Positions 40,421 to 51,880 of a DNA stretch of 64,000 nucleotides are shown here, piece by piece (the first letter of the stretch is position 1; each line of letters starts with the position of its first letter). Both the position numbers and the translations under genes were made by a program. The notes below the pieces were generated by a model. That model had not been told where the DNA came from. It did no database searches and worked only from the letters and a program-made list of their open reading frames with translations. The DNA is taken from the NCBI GenBank assembly GCA_021014325.1, contig CM037473.1, forward strand, positions 10,619,501-10,683,500, read 5' to 3'. This DNA comes from Plazaster borealis (taxonomy: Eukaryota; Echinodermata; Asteroidea; Forcipulatida; Labidiasteridae).

Positions 40421-41045
40421 TGCTGCATCCCTTTAGGTGCCAAATCCCCCCCACTTGTTATTCATGTGTTTTTCTCCTTTGTCCTTTATGTTTGGTTGTA
40501 GTAGGTGCAGTGTCTGTAATAACTTGACAAGAAAACCCTTAATAAAAACAACTGTTGCCGCCGTTTTTGCAGTATCAGCCGCCTGACTTTACTATTGCAG
40601 TCTGGAAGCTCACTTGAATGAAAGCAGTGATTGCTCTTTGATGCGATTGGCCGGGCATTCTAATTAGTATTCTCATCATGATTTGCATAACATAGACCTG
40701 TTTCTGACTAATGGCTTTGACACTGATGTTGTTGGTTAGCGCCCTGGGGCATCAATGTTTAAAGGACTCTTCATTTGCATATTCGTGGTATGACAGAAAC
40801 ATGGTCAGCCAACTGTATATAATAAGGTCAAGGTAGTGTTGGACTTGACAACCTTCCCTTGCTTGGATGAACAGAAATAGGACTTACACAAATAAACCTC
40901 AAATCTGAGTCAAGGCTTTAAACAATAAGTCTTGAAAATACATAGTAAGCTTTAAAGCTGGTCATTGAATGTAAAATACAAGAATGGTCAAACTTAAGCT
41001 TGCATAGAAAGTGTTTACTATTTTTTTTCCAAAGCAAATGTTTCT

Positions 41046-41255
41046 GGTAGGGTCATAGATTGGTAAATACTTTAAACATTAATGGCCATAAAAACTTACT
41101 TGGTAAGAAGTACTGCAGCTGTTGATAGTAAAAACTATTTTGAGAAAGGATTCCCTTCGAAGTAATATGGTTTTGATAATTGTTCACCCTAAAACATTTG
41201 AATCTGAGAAACAATTCATGCATTGTATCTTCGGTGATAATTTTGCCTGTAAATC
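41046..41255. mobile_element. Partial MITE of the AGGTAGGGTCAT family
   Basis: It starts ggtagggtcatagattggta and continues through the shared module (ataaaaacttacttggtaag, tgcagctgttgatagt, gaagtaatatggttttgata). Similarity to the reverse of 58334-58788 fades near 41255. The opposite terminal repeat is not found nearby, so this is a one-ended or decayed copy. Confidence 0.75.
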
Positions 41256-43429
41256 AGTATGACGTTGACAAAACCAATCTATGGCCCTTGATAAACATAT
41301 GTTGTCCCTTGCATCCAATGAAATTTAGTCAACAGCTTTTCATGTTGGTGTATATTATCATTTTCAATTTTGGTAATCATTTTATTGAGAGCAGTGAGTG
41401 AAAAAATAATAATTGTGAATTGAAATAAAGGGATGAGAAACTGTTCAGGGCCTTTTCTTACCGTCATATGTTTATTCAAGCCTACTTGGTGCTGTCTTTT
41501 TGCGGATTCCATTGGTTTTATTCTAACATAGGCTAAAGTTGGGTCATTTCGTTTCAGCATATTAGCAGGAAAGATTAAAGACTTGACAGTTGCAAAACTA
41601 GAAGGGCCCAAAGATTTTACTTCTCCCCTCTACTTGGAAGGAGATTGTGTATTGTAATTTCCTTCAATTAATGATCATTTTGGTCTCACTCTGTCACTCT
41701 GTTTGTACGTGTACCTTCATCGCTGATATTTATTACCATTCATAAGTTACAACTGGAGCTTGGGAGTCTCTAGAGCAAAAAAAATAACAGCACAATATTG
41801 ATAGAAGTGCACTTTCATGCGTCTTAAAACGACAGCGTGTAGTTTGCAAAACATTTTTTTAAAGAGTGGCTTGTTTCCCCCTTTCTGCATTTTGCCGCCG
41901 TAATGTCCTTTAGTCAAGCAGGCAGAACCATGGCGTCGGGCTCTTAAAGCTTTGCAGGGGCACCAAAACGTGCCATCCATCGACTGAGTGTATATGGGGG
42001 GGGGGGGGGAAAGGTCTGTGCAGTTGTCGGTATTCGTGCGTCACTAGCAAGCAAGTCCTTTATTAAATGTTCATTGTTCATTCCAATCTTGTCTTGTTTG
42101 CAACCTACTGCGGGAGTTGCACTAGATAGATACAGAGGCAGGGGGAGAGAGGAGATTATTTCTTTCCAAGGTCGAGGTCAGGGAATTATCAGTGAACTGC
42201 GCATAGCTGGCCGTTTGCGGTCGTTGCCACTGGTTATTATGTTACATGAACTTCTCTACCGCGGGGACTATGTCAGGAGGGGGGGGGGGGTTCCACACAA
42301 TACATGCAAAGTCATTACTTCACAATCAGTGTGTTTATGGCCATGGCTTTTTATAGAGGATTACAATTTAGTATATGCTTTTAGAGTTGAAACGTCTGCC
42401 GGATAATTAGATTACACTCCGCGACATTAATGCATCAATAATATTGTTTTATATGAACAGGTTCTGAGTCTTTAAAGTATTGCCCAAAATATTATTGAAG
42501 TTATGGATGTTTCAGCATGCGCTTCCCGTAATTTATTTCATAGAAAAATGCAAATTAAAATGCCAGATCTCTCTCTGTCAATATTTAACCGTACGTGCTT
42601 CACACCAGTTGTCTTGGAAACAATAGCAACTTCATATTGAGAAGAATGTCTGCATTCGAAAGACATAATTAAAAACTTTTCATTACACGCCAATTAGATA
42701 GTGTTTATTATGACGCTCTATGCTGACATTCACAAGCTTTTTATTGCTAACACAAACAGTGAAACAGGATACCTTGTTGATATAATCTGTTTTTCCCCCA
42801 ATGATGTCCGTATCACAGTTGGCGACTAGCAGAGCCTTTGTACGTTGCCTCCATATCCATTTTCTAATCAGGGACTATCATTACTGGCCACGTTCGTTCT
42901 GTATAAACCACGGTTTCATGTACAGTTAGCGAAGGTCGTATCGGGCCAAGTAATTGCACGGAGCGTGCCTTCCATCACGCTTATTTTAATTGAATACAAT
43001 GCCCACTTTAGAGGGTTATTGATCGCCCTACTCAGCACCCCCCCTCCTCCTCCTCCTCCCCCTCAATACGATGGCACCAGTTGTCACTTTTTAAATGATG
43101 CACAGGATGTATGTGGGGAAGCGGCCTGAGAGATGTCAATCCAAAGTACACATTTTTAAGGATCTATTCCTCTTGGAATGGCATCGACACAGACAAATTA
43201 AAAATTGAGCTGGGCTGTTCACAGGTGTTATAATGAATGAAGTTTATTTAAGTGCACTGATCGCTTTCCCGATTCGTTTTTTTTTATTGTTGCACATCTT
43301 CTGTTAATGACACATTAAAGAAACTTTCTGAAGGCATGTTTTTAAGTTCATTCTCTCTAAATAATAATACTGTACATATTGGAAAATATACACAGTTATC
43401 TCTCAAAACCACACTTATTCCATAACTAT

Positions 43430-43515
43430 CACTTGAACCCTCCCCACCTTCACCCTACCTCCAACCCCCACCCCGACCCAAAACCCCAACCTCCAACCTC
43501 CAATCCCAACCCCCT
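43430..43515. repeat. C-rich, G-poor tract (CCCCAA/CCTCCAA words)
   Basis: About 85 bp of C-runs separated by A, AA or T, including accccaacctccaacctcca. The complementary strand has many closely spaced GG/GGG/GGGG runs and so could form a G-quadruplex. A second pyrimidine-rich tract (cccccctcctcctcctcctc) lies at about 43040. Confidence 0.8.
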
Positions 43516-46500
43516 TTGCAAAAACTTCTTGGTCCATGGAAGTTTAATGCACAGTCTATAATTCATATCATTGAAATGTTTTTTTTAAAAACTTGCTGGA
43601 AAAATAAAATGGAAAATCGAAACCATTGCAAGTGGTTGATGACTGTGTTCTTATAGTTTTTGTTCGAGTTTGGAAAATGTTACAATCGGTATCTTTGGTT
43701 GTTTAAATAAACTAAAACAACTGTAGGACAAAATAGTTGTGCATTATGAATGAAGTGCCTTTTTCCTCGCAACTCAACTGAGTGTTTTTAAAAATGAAAT
43801 CATTGCGATCTTGTGAAGCTGTGTAGGGTTCAACCATTCCTTCCTCCATGGTTCAACCCAAAAAACAATTCTTCTTCTTAACACACACCAAGTTCATCAG
43901 CCAACAGTAGACCGCCTTTTTCCGTGAAGACTGTTTCAGAATAGTAAATCGAGCCGAACAATAATTGCCAATATTTACTTCTGCCAGTGCTTGCGGAGTG
44001 TGTACTTATTTTTTTTTTCTCCCTCTGTAATGATTAATGGAGCCCAGTGTTGTGCAACCAGTGTTAAATTCTACACGGGTTTTCACAGGTCAAGTGTGAA
44101 GGTGCATTTTTCAATACCAAACAGCTGCAGCAACAGACATGGGAAATGAACACGGGTGCGCTAGTCCTTGGTGTGCTTTGATTTCAATCTATTTAATCTC
44201 CAACATTTTTTTGTGTACTGCTCTTCTGATTTGTAATCATTTGTGGGACAATTAGTTTATATTTTTGAACGCTTGAAATAACACAAAAAGTAAAATGCTA
44301 CTAAAAATTTAAAAATATATTGAATATTTTGTTGACAGTGTACATTTTTTATTTGAGGGACACTAGCAAATCATCCCAAATACAGATGCAGTGACGATCC
44401 CCGTTGCATCAGCAGTCATCTGGAGTCATGTTTCACTCAAATTGAAATATTTCTATCCAATGTCAACATTTCTTCTGTTTCAAAAACATTGCCACCTAAA
44501 AATATGAAAACCTTTTCCTGTGATGTAGGGCATTGTCTGAGCTGAATGTCTATTTTAATAAGAAATAGATTTGAGTATAAATCTACCCGAAAGATCAACA
44601 CACAGTCCTTATTTGTTTTTTGGTTTGGGGTTTTTTTTTTGGAGGGTGACTAAGTTGTCAGAATGAGTGACTGTTTGATGTTTTTATGTCAACAATGTCA
44701 TGGTCAATTCAGTTGTTTGCTCCATCTCCCCCCTAGTCTCTAGAGAGATGGTCACTTCCATAACAACCAGAAAATAAGCCTGCAATTGAACAGATAATGG
44801 GAAAGCTCTGCAAGCAGTTTTTATCTGCTGGCCATGTGAAAATTATAACTAGTATGCCCTGAAATAAAACGGTGACACTTTTCCCTATTTATGTTCAAAT
44901 TGTTTAGTATTTGTCTTTACGAAACAATAGGTTGAGAAAGGTGTTGTTAATTCGTTTTTTAGCTAAAATAATCATTGTAATTTGCTCTTAAGTTTTTGGC
45001 ATAGGTTTTGGCTATGCAGAAATGATGTAAACCCGTTTGTCGTCTCTGAAAAATAAGTCAATGAGTAGGTCACTTTCCAAATGATAATGGTCAATTGTTT
45101 TAATTCAAGGAGCATGTGGAAACAAAACACTGATAGTCCTGACAAAAATCTGATGGGTTTTGGAGGCAGAGTTTGTTATGTGGTTTCTACAAAACCGTAA
45201 GGCAAAAATTGTTTGGCAGATGTTGTGAATTTTGGTGAATACTGCCAGATTTAGCAGGTGTTTTTTTGTTTTAATAATGCCAGATCATTTCTCTGTTTAG
45301 AATTGAACTAGTTTTTTGGAAACTCTTTAAAAAATAAAACAAATACTTCACAAACCACAGTGAGTCTATACAATAACTGGGTCAACTGAGGCTGATCACA
45401 GATCAATAACTTACAAACATCTGTCAAAACATAAAAAGCTCTTCTTTGTGTTTATTTATGTATTTTTTTATCTGAATTTATTTGTTTTTTCCGGGACACA
45501 CATCGGTGGGAAAAAATTGTCGCCATTTTGACCCTGCTTAATGTTATCAAGAATAAAATTGAAATGTATAATTACATTTAACCATGGAATATAAAAAAAA
45601 TTCTTCCATTGAAATGATTTTTATAATCCCATATCTACACGTTTTATTTTTTGTAATGTTTGTACATAAATTTTGCGATCCATGCTTTCAACTAATGCTG
45701 TGTGTGTGTGTGTCAACACGAAGTATTTAGTCATGAAACACTAATGGTTTATACTAAGAGGTTCCTAAGAATTGTGTGCCATTAAATGCAGCAGCAATCT
45801 AATAGCTCCTTTGAGTGGCAGCTGTAAATATTATTCCATTACTGGAGCACAATTCAGCAATGATTGAAGCATTGTATTCCGAAAACCTTCATTTTTGTAT
45901 TGTTGCTGATGTTGATTGTGATAAACAATTAAAAATCTCTGTTCTAATTTTCATTTCATCATAGTCACACAGAGTCTGTTTTGTTTTCACAGAACTAATT
46001 ACAAACATTTTTAATTCATTGGAGTACGATACTACATGCTTACATGTAGTTGGCGTTGTTATGAGCTACATCTTTAATGGTACAAGAATGAGAGATTTCT
46101 GAAATCATGGAGTACGTGTTTTATGACATAAAAAGTCCAGCATTAATGATGATGTAAAAGTAACCACGGCAAACTTTGCCTTTCCTATTCAAACGGCGCC
46201 AGCCATAGTCCATCATCGCCAAGATCCCTCATTCGACAACGCACCCCCTACCCCCCCCATATCTAAATATTCATCAACCATAAGTAAATTCCAAACAACA
46301 AAATGTGCACGTAAACTAATAACGTATATTATGTACATATTTCCGTAGCCGACGGGTCCCGGACTAACGGCACGTAAAGACCCCTCTCCTATGTTGGTGT
46401 GTGGGTTTTGTCTCCGCAGCTGAACTACACAACGATCTGCTTCATATTGTACTCTGATACTGTTTAAACAGCATCTTGTTTGAATTTTAAAGATGGATAA

Positions 46501-46906
46501 AGTTTAGGGGTCTACAAAGAGAAAAAGATAACCTGTAATGAGTTTGAACCCTATTGTTAATGAGGAACGTTGTCTGTAGGTTGTGTGCTGGACAAACTTG
46601 AGCGTATGCGTTATCATGAGATGGCGTTGAGCCAAATGCAGGCAGTAAACACCACTCCATGAGCTTGGTGCCCAATAAATGACAAAATAAACAGGTCAAC
46701 AAAATTGAGCAAGCCGATCGGTGGATGTTGGTTATTTGGCTTTTCAAACTGCTGGGTTTAAATAAGATTTTGGTGCAGTAAATGTGAGGTTGATATTAAA
46801 TTATTTGTTTGATTCAAACGATATTGTAGAATGCCTGTGGAATTTTTTTTTCTTATGCTGTGTTAAATAATGATTTTTTCCTCCATTCTTTTTCTGTGTT
46901 GTGCAG

Positions 46907-46989
46907 GTTTTGGTTTTGTTGTCATGGAGAATGAAGACAATGTTGACAAGATCTGTGATATGCACTACCACGAAGTAAAAGACAAAATG
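46907..46989 (+). CDS. msi: Musashi-like protein, exon encoding RNP1 and C-terminal half of RRM2
   Basis: This 83-bp exon continues in phase 1 from the 28111 exon and ends on a codon boundary (phase 0). It reads [20 protein letters not shown], followed by YHEVKDKM. This matches Musashi RRM2 (GFGFVTFENED...KVCEIHFHEINNKM): RNP1, helix 2 and the HxHE segment. The acceptor is tttctgtgttgtgcag. The donor ATG|gtgggt is weaker than the other donors of this gene. RNP1 reads R-G-F-G-F-V-V-M: the two RNA-contacting aromatics (positions 3 and 5) are present, but the usual final Phe/Tyr is Met. The intron before it is about 18.7 kb and the one after only 637 bp. Read-through past the donor gives no conserved sequence, which supports the donor call. 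Confidence 0.93.
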
Positions 46990-47263
46990 GTGGGTGAATT
47001 TTTTTTTTTTTTTCAGAATGTTTATTTTTTGTATTATATATATCAAATCAAAGATGCACCTTTGTTTTTAGCAGATGTCGTTTACTTGTTAAGAAGCTTT
47101 CTGAATATTCATGAAGCAATGTTGTAAATCAAGATTGGTCACCCGTCAAGTTTTCATCAAAAAATTCTGTCTTTATGTTTATGTAACAAATAATAAACCA
47201 CAAGGGAAAATGACTGGGTACATTTTGTAATAATTTGGGGTTGTTATTTGAAATTAAAAGTCA

Positions 47264-47530
47264 CATCCCCTTAAGGTGATCCTTGTTCTGCTGCTTCCCA
47301 GGTTGTATCGTAAACTTGGGGGTGATCCCTGGCTACACGGCAGTTACAGGTTGAACGGCTTCCGACTGGCAATCCCGAACAAAGATATTGACAAAAGAGG
47401 GAGACCGCCAACATAGGGCTAGATAGTTCGGTTGGTAGAGTGTCGGCATGTTAATCCGGTGGTCACAGGTTCCAAGATATCCGCTGTGGTCAAATTTTCT
47501 CTGTTCAACCCCAATTCTTTTATTTGTATC
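47264..47530 (+). mobile_element. tRNA-derived SINE, family 1 (copy 2, with long 5' head)
   Basis: The head reads catccccttaaggtgatcct, ...cttcccaggttgtatcgtaa... and ...ccctggctacacggcag.... The shared core follows: aaagatattgacaaaagagg, ccgccaacatagggctagat, then the tRNA-like part agttcggttggtagagtgtc and ggtggtcacaggttcc, and the tail caaattttctctgttcaacc. It occupies much of the 637-bp intron between the 46907 and 47627 exons, ending about 100 bp before the acceptor. Confidence 0.85.
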
Positions 47531-47626
47531 TAGTATAATCTCACGGATTAGTTGGGATCATCCTCATGATTCATTATGTTCTTCATTAATCCCTTGTATC
47601 CTTTCATCTCCTTGCTCTTGTTGCAG

Positions 47627-47723
47627 GTCGAGGCTAAGAAAGCGCAACCCAAGGAAGTCATGATGCCTCAGAACCAGCTACGTCAACGGACAGCGCTCAT
47701 GAGGAACATGTACGGCATGTACG
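47627..47723 (+). CDS. msi: Musashi-like protein, end of RRM2 and signature linker
   Basis: This 97-bp exon starts in phase 0 and leaves one base (phase 1). It encodes VEAKKAQPKEVMMPQNQLRQ then RTALMRNMYGMY and the first base of Gly. The VE(C/A)KKAQPKEVM segment is the most diagnostic stretch of the Musashi family: the last beta strand of RRM2 and the linker. The Q-L-x-x-R-x-A-x-x-R-N-x-Y-G continuation resembles invertebrate Musashi more than the vertebrate MSI1/2 linker. The acceptor is a pyrimidine-rich ctttcatctccttgctcttg ending in ttgcag; the donor is TACG|gtaagt. From here on all introns are phase 1, so the following exons can be spliced in or out without changing frame. Confidence 0.95.
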
Positions 47724-48389
47724 GTAAGTACCAAAGGCAGTCAGTTACTACCTACTCAAAAAATAAATAATAATTCGAACAAAAATCAGGAATGGTTTTG
47801 CCTAACTGTTAAAAGGGGCATCCACATTTTGATATTTGTGAAAATTACTCTTAAAGCCCAGTTCATGCTTCATGCTAATTGCAAAAGCGAAGCGAATTTT
47901 CACTTCACAATCACTTTTCACATTCAATTTTGCGGTGTGAAGTATGAACAGGGCTTTGATTTGAACGTTTCTCTTGTTGGCTAATCTAGATATAACAGGC
48001 ATGATATTCTTCCTACTCAAGTCTGATTTCCCGTTTTTTTCACCCTCGGAAAAATCAGCAAAATCGTTTATTAAATAGCCAGAAAAGCCTATAAAAGCCT
48101 CGGTATACATGTAGGTCAGCCCTTGTAATCAATAAAAATGTTCCTACTTTTTTCCAAGGACCAAATATCATGCCTGATATAAGTAATAGGTATACTCGGT
48201 GCTGTTAGAGTCTCATTCTTTGTGCAGAAATTGAAACCATGTGTGTATAAAAACACAGAAATGTTTGTAAGTCCTGTAATCAGGGCACAGCTAGAGATTT
48301 CTTTTAAGTTCTCCTCACCTTCATTAATAACCAGACACTTGAAACTTTTTAGCTGACCAGCCGGTTTCCTCAGGTTTGGTTTGTCACCA

Positions 48390-48583
48390 GGGCCCAATTT
48401 CATAAAGCTTGTACGCACAAAAACTTGCTAAGCCTGGAAAAAACTTGCTTAGAAGAAACGGGTAACCAGCCAAAATTTCATAGAGATTACATTTTTGCCA
48501 CTAGTTCCCAACTCATTTTTTGCCTAGCAAACAAATTTGCTGAGCAGTATTTTCTGCTTAACAGCTTCATGAAGTTAGGCCCT
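48390..48583. mobile_element. GGGCCCAATTTCATA-type foldback
   Basis: Starts gggcccaatttcataaagct and ends taacagcttcatgaagttag + gccc. The middle (gggtaaccagccaaaatttc) is more diverged than in the other copies. It is in the intron between the 47627 and 49553 exons. Confidence 0.78.
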
Positions 48584-48717
48584 GTGCCAGTGAAAATTGA
48601 AAACCAAAATCTTGATGTGCCTGGCATTTACCTTCTTTGTTTTGACAAACTGCAGTTGCATACCTGAATAATGCTTTACAAAAAGGGGCTTTTCTTGTGT
48701 AGATTTATGAAGGAACA

Positions 48718-48885
48718 GGGACCAATTTTATAGAGCTGCGTATTAAGCAGAAAATATTGCTTTAAAAAATTCTGCAAAGCAACAATAAGCGGGATACCAG
48801 TCACAAATGCCACATGTGGAATGGTGTTTTAGTTGGTAACCTTTCCCTGATTAAGCTGATTAAGCAGCTCTATGAAATTCAGCCC
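48718..48885. mobile_element. GGGCCCAATTTCATA-type foldback
   Basis: Starts gggaccaattttatagagct and ends aagcagctctatgaaattca + gccc. The middle reads gcgggataccagtcacaaat and gttttagttggtaacctttc. It is in the same intron as the copy at 48390, 135 bp away. Confidence 0.83.
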
Positions 48886-49552
48886 AGGTTATAACTGAGG
48901 TTAAAAATTAAAGTAAAAAATCCATCAATTGCCTTTGGGAAAAAATGTTAATTGAACCCGCTCACCGATGGAGCGTCATTCTATTGTAATATTAACAGCA
49001 ACCCTCCCCCCCCAATCTTCAATATTACTTGGAGGTCGTTTACCCACTGTTCACAGATATCACAGATTCCTGTTCTCATGGATCGTTACCTCCGACTCAT
49101 TAATTCCTCACTCACTCTGACTGATAGCCCACCACCACAAGAAGAAGAAGAAGAAAAAAAATTCCAAATGAATTTTTGATTGTCTGTCTGTTTCACGCTT
49201 TTTACAAAGCTCTGTGAACTACACACCTTGTTATGATTGCCTGTTATAATATCCACATTCTCATTAACATTTTCATTAAGGATCAGGTCTTCATAAGGAA
49301 CAATCAACTTTTTGAATTTAACGGTGGAAAAAACTAAGGGTGTTGTACAATGTACATTATCTATTGGCAAAAAATGCGCCTGATTAAAGTCAGCCCCCTT
49401 TTTCTTAGCAGTTACTTAAAATGAGGTGTACAAGTGTTAAGCTGTATTGTTTTAAGGTTATATTAGGCATCAAATAAGTGTCCACCTCAAGTAATTTTGA
49501 TTGTCTGTTTTTCCTCCCTCTCTCTCTCTCTCTTTATTTTTGTACGATCCAG

Positions 49553-49597
49553 TTGCACCGTGGAATCCCTATGCTCAAGGCACCTGCACTAATCCAA
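49553..49597 (+). CDS. msi: Musashi-like protein, 15-codon in-frame C-terminal exon
   Basis: A 45-bp segment lies between a strong acceptor (a ttcctccctctctctctctc tract, then tttatttttgtacgatccag) and a good donor (CCAA|gtaagc). Joined in phase 1 to the previous exon it reads V-A-P-W-N-P-Y-A-Q-G-T-C-T-N-P with one base left over. Its composition (Pro, Tyr, Asn, Gly, Trp) suits a disordered Musashi C-terminal region. I do not recognise it as a conserved motif. Its length is a multiple of three and both flanking introns are phase 1, so it could be a cassette exon. The evidence is splice signals, frame and composition rather than homology, so it is less certain than the RRM exons. Confidence 0.7.
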
Positions 49598-50227
49598 GTA
49601 AGCATCAACCTGTTCCCTCCTCCTTCCATTACCCTCCCCCCTCCAGTCCTGTCTGTCTGTATTCCCACAGGCATCCACAGTCACCCCCTTTTGACAAATC
49701 TTCATGTCGACATATTATTCAAGTGTACGTTGTTGTGAGCGGACTTCAGGGGGCAAGGTAGCCCTATCACTTGAGCGGATGGACTTCTTGCCCAACAGAC
49801 CAGCTGTTAAAACACTACCCCCTCTCTCCCTGGTACCCGGTCATCACTGCCTAGCGATGAGTCCTCACACCCTCTACAACCTGAAGAATATTTTGTGATG
49901 GCTCTTTATGTGATTGTTATTCCCACATGCACGGAGCAATCAAAACAACTGTCAGTCAGAGAGCATTTGACTGACTGGCCAATTCCTCTACACGCTATTT
50001 CATTTCTGTCAATTTGCAGACCTCCCAAAACATCAACTCCTTCCCCATTTTTTAATAAAATCCTAATTAAGTTTTCGAGACAAAGCGACAGCCTTTAGAA
50101 GCAGTTTGCAAGTTATGACTTACGTAAAGGAAATATTTCAACACTACACATTTTCACTGTTCCGCAGTCAGGCAGCAAATGGTTTATATTTGCAACTGAA
50201 GCTATTTTCCAAAATATGTATATATAT

Positions 50228-50230
50228 ATC

Positions 50231-50263
<33 letters not shown>

Positions 50264-50282
50264 TTTTTTTGGGGGGGGGGGG
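50228..50282. repeat. (ATT)n microsatellite followed by T-run and G-run
   Basis: A run of ATT triplets passes into about ten T and then 12 G, ending about 100 bp before the 24-bp minisatellite. The same intron therefore carries two independent simple-repeat tracts. The G-run is one of the long + strand G-homopolymers described in the findings. Confidence 0.95.
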
Positions 50283-50380
50283 TAGGATTCCTACATTAAT
50301 CCTCATTTAGTTTTTGGCAATTGTGAGATCCTAATCCTGTCCAACAAGGCAGGTGGTTCTTCCATACATGTACATGTAAC

Positions 50381-51880
50381 TCTGGGTGGATCAGTCTTAG
50401 GTACCCTTGGTTGATCCGTCTTGGGAACCCTGAGTTGATAAGTCTTGGGAACCCTGGGTGGATCCGTCTTGGGAACCCTTGGCTGATCAGTCTTGGGAAC
50501 CCTTGGCTGATCCATCTTGGGAACCCTGGGTTGATCCGTCTTGGGAACCCTTGGCTGATCCGTCTTGGGAACCCTGGGTTGATCCGTCTTGGGAACCCTT
50601 GGTTGATCCGTCTTGGGAACCCTGGGTGGATCAGTCTTGGGAACCCTGGGTGGATAAGTCTTGGGAACCCTGGGTGGATCCGTCTTGGGAACCCTTGGCT
50701 GATCAGTCTTGGGAACCCTTGGCTGATCAGTCTTGGGAACCCTGGGTGGATCAGTCTTGGGAACCCTGGGTGGATCCGTCTTGGGAACCCTTGGCTGATC
50801 AGTCTTGGGAACCCTTGGCTGATCAGTCTTGGGAACCCTGGGTGGATCAGTCTTGGGAACCCTGTGTGGATCCGTCTTGGGAACCCTGGGTTGATCTGTC
50901 TTGGGAACCCTTGGCTGATCCGTCTTGGGAACCCTTGGCTGATCCGTCTTGGGAACCCTTGGCTGATCCGTCTTGGGAACCCTGGGTGGATCAGTCTTAG
51001 GTACCCTGGGTTGATCCGTCTTGGGAACCCTGAGTTGATAAGTCTTGGGAACCCTGGGTGGATCCGTCTTGGGAACCCTTGGTTGATCCGTCTTGGGAAC
51101 CCTTGGTTGATCCGTCTTGGGAACCCTGAGTTGATAAGTCTTGGGAACCCTTGGTGGATCCGTCTTGGGAACCCTTGGTTGATCCGTCTTGGGAACCCTT
51201 GGCTGATCCGTCTTGGGAACCCTGGGTGGATCAGTCTTGGGAACCCTGGGTGGATCAGTCTTAGGTACCCTGGGTTGATCCGCCTTGGGAACCCTGAGTT
51301 GATAAGTCTTGGGAACCCTGGGTGGATCGGTCTTGGGAACCCTTGGTTGATCCGTCTTGGGAACCCTGGATGGATCAGTCTTGGGAACCCTGGGTGGATC
51401 AGTCTTGGGAACCCTTTGTGGATCCGTCTTGGGAACCCTGGGTTGATCTGTCTTGGGAACCCTTGGCTGATCCGTCTTGGGAACCCTTGGCTGATCAGTC
51501 TTGGGAACCCTGAGTGGATCAGTCTTGGGAACCCTGGGTGGATCCGTCTTGGGAACCCTTGGCTGATCAGTCTTGGGAACCCTGGGTGGATCAGTCTAGG
51601 GAACCCTGGGTGGATCAGTCTTGGGAACCCTGGGTTGATCTGTCTTGGGAACCCTTGGCTGATCCGTCTTGGGAACCCTTGGCTGATCCGTCTTGGGAAC
51701 CCTTGGCTGATCCGTCTTGGGAACCCTGGGTGGATCAGTCTTGGGAACCCTTGGTGGATCCATCTTGGGAACTCTGGGTTGATCTGTCTTGGGAACCCTT
51801 GGCTGATCCGTCTTGGGAACCCTTGGCTGATCTGTCTTGGGAACCCTGGGTGGATCCGTCTTGGGAACCCTGGGTTAATC
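50381..51880. repeat. 24-bp minisatellite array, about 62 copies, in a Musashi-like gene intron
   Basis: This is an uninterrupted head-to-tail array of a 24-bp unit of the form cttgggaaccctgggtggat + ccgt, about 1.5 kb long. Variation is confined mainly to a few positions: CCTGGG or CCTTGG, TGGAT / TTGAT / CTGAT, and CCGTC / CAGTC / CTGTC. A less common variant has TTAGGTACC for TTGGGAACC. Every unit appears to be exactly 24 bp, because one 8-residue register (L-G-N-P-x-x-I-x on the + strand, G-F-P-R-x-I-x-x on the - strand) runs through the whole array. It lies in the intron between 49597 and 52525. Immediately before it are an (ATT)n run, a T-run and a 12-base G-run (50228-50282). Open frames exist on both strands, so I treat the array as non-coding DNA rather than a gene. 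Confidence 0.97.

Larger units (their letters stand above)
28160..46906 (+). other. 18.7 kb intron of the Musashi-like gene
   Basis: The flanking exons join within a single Gly codon of RNP1, so the whole interval is one intron, with consensus gtaagt and ttgtgcag ends. It contains SINEs (29690, 33700, 39228, 40355), foldbacks (37529, 41046), G-runs (33644, 33873, 34374, 37166, 41996, 42278) and the C-rich tract at 43430. A slightly GC-richer stretch at about 31100-32200 carries several medium-length overlapping frames on both strands but no recognisable protein. Confidence 0.88.

Noticed and set aside
50381..51880. CRISPR-like repeat array
   Set aside because: The units are contiguous with no unique spacers, and the context is animal intronic DNA.
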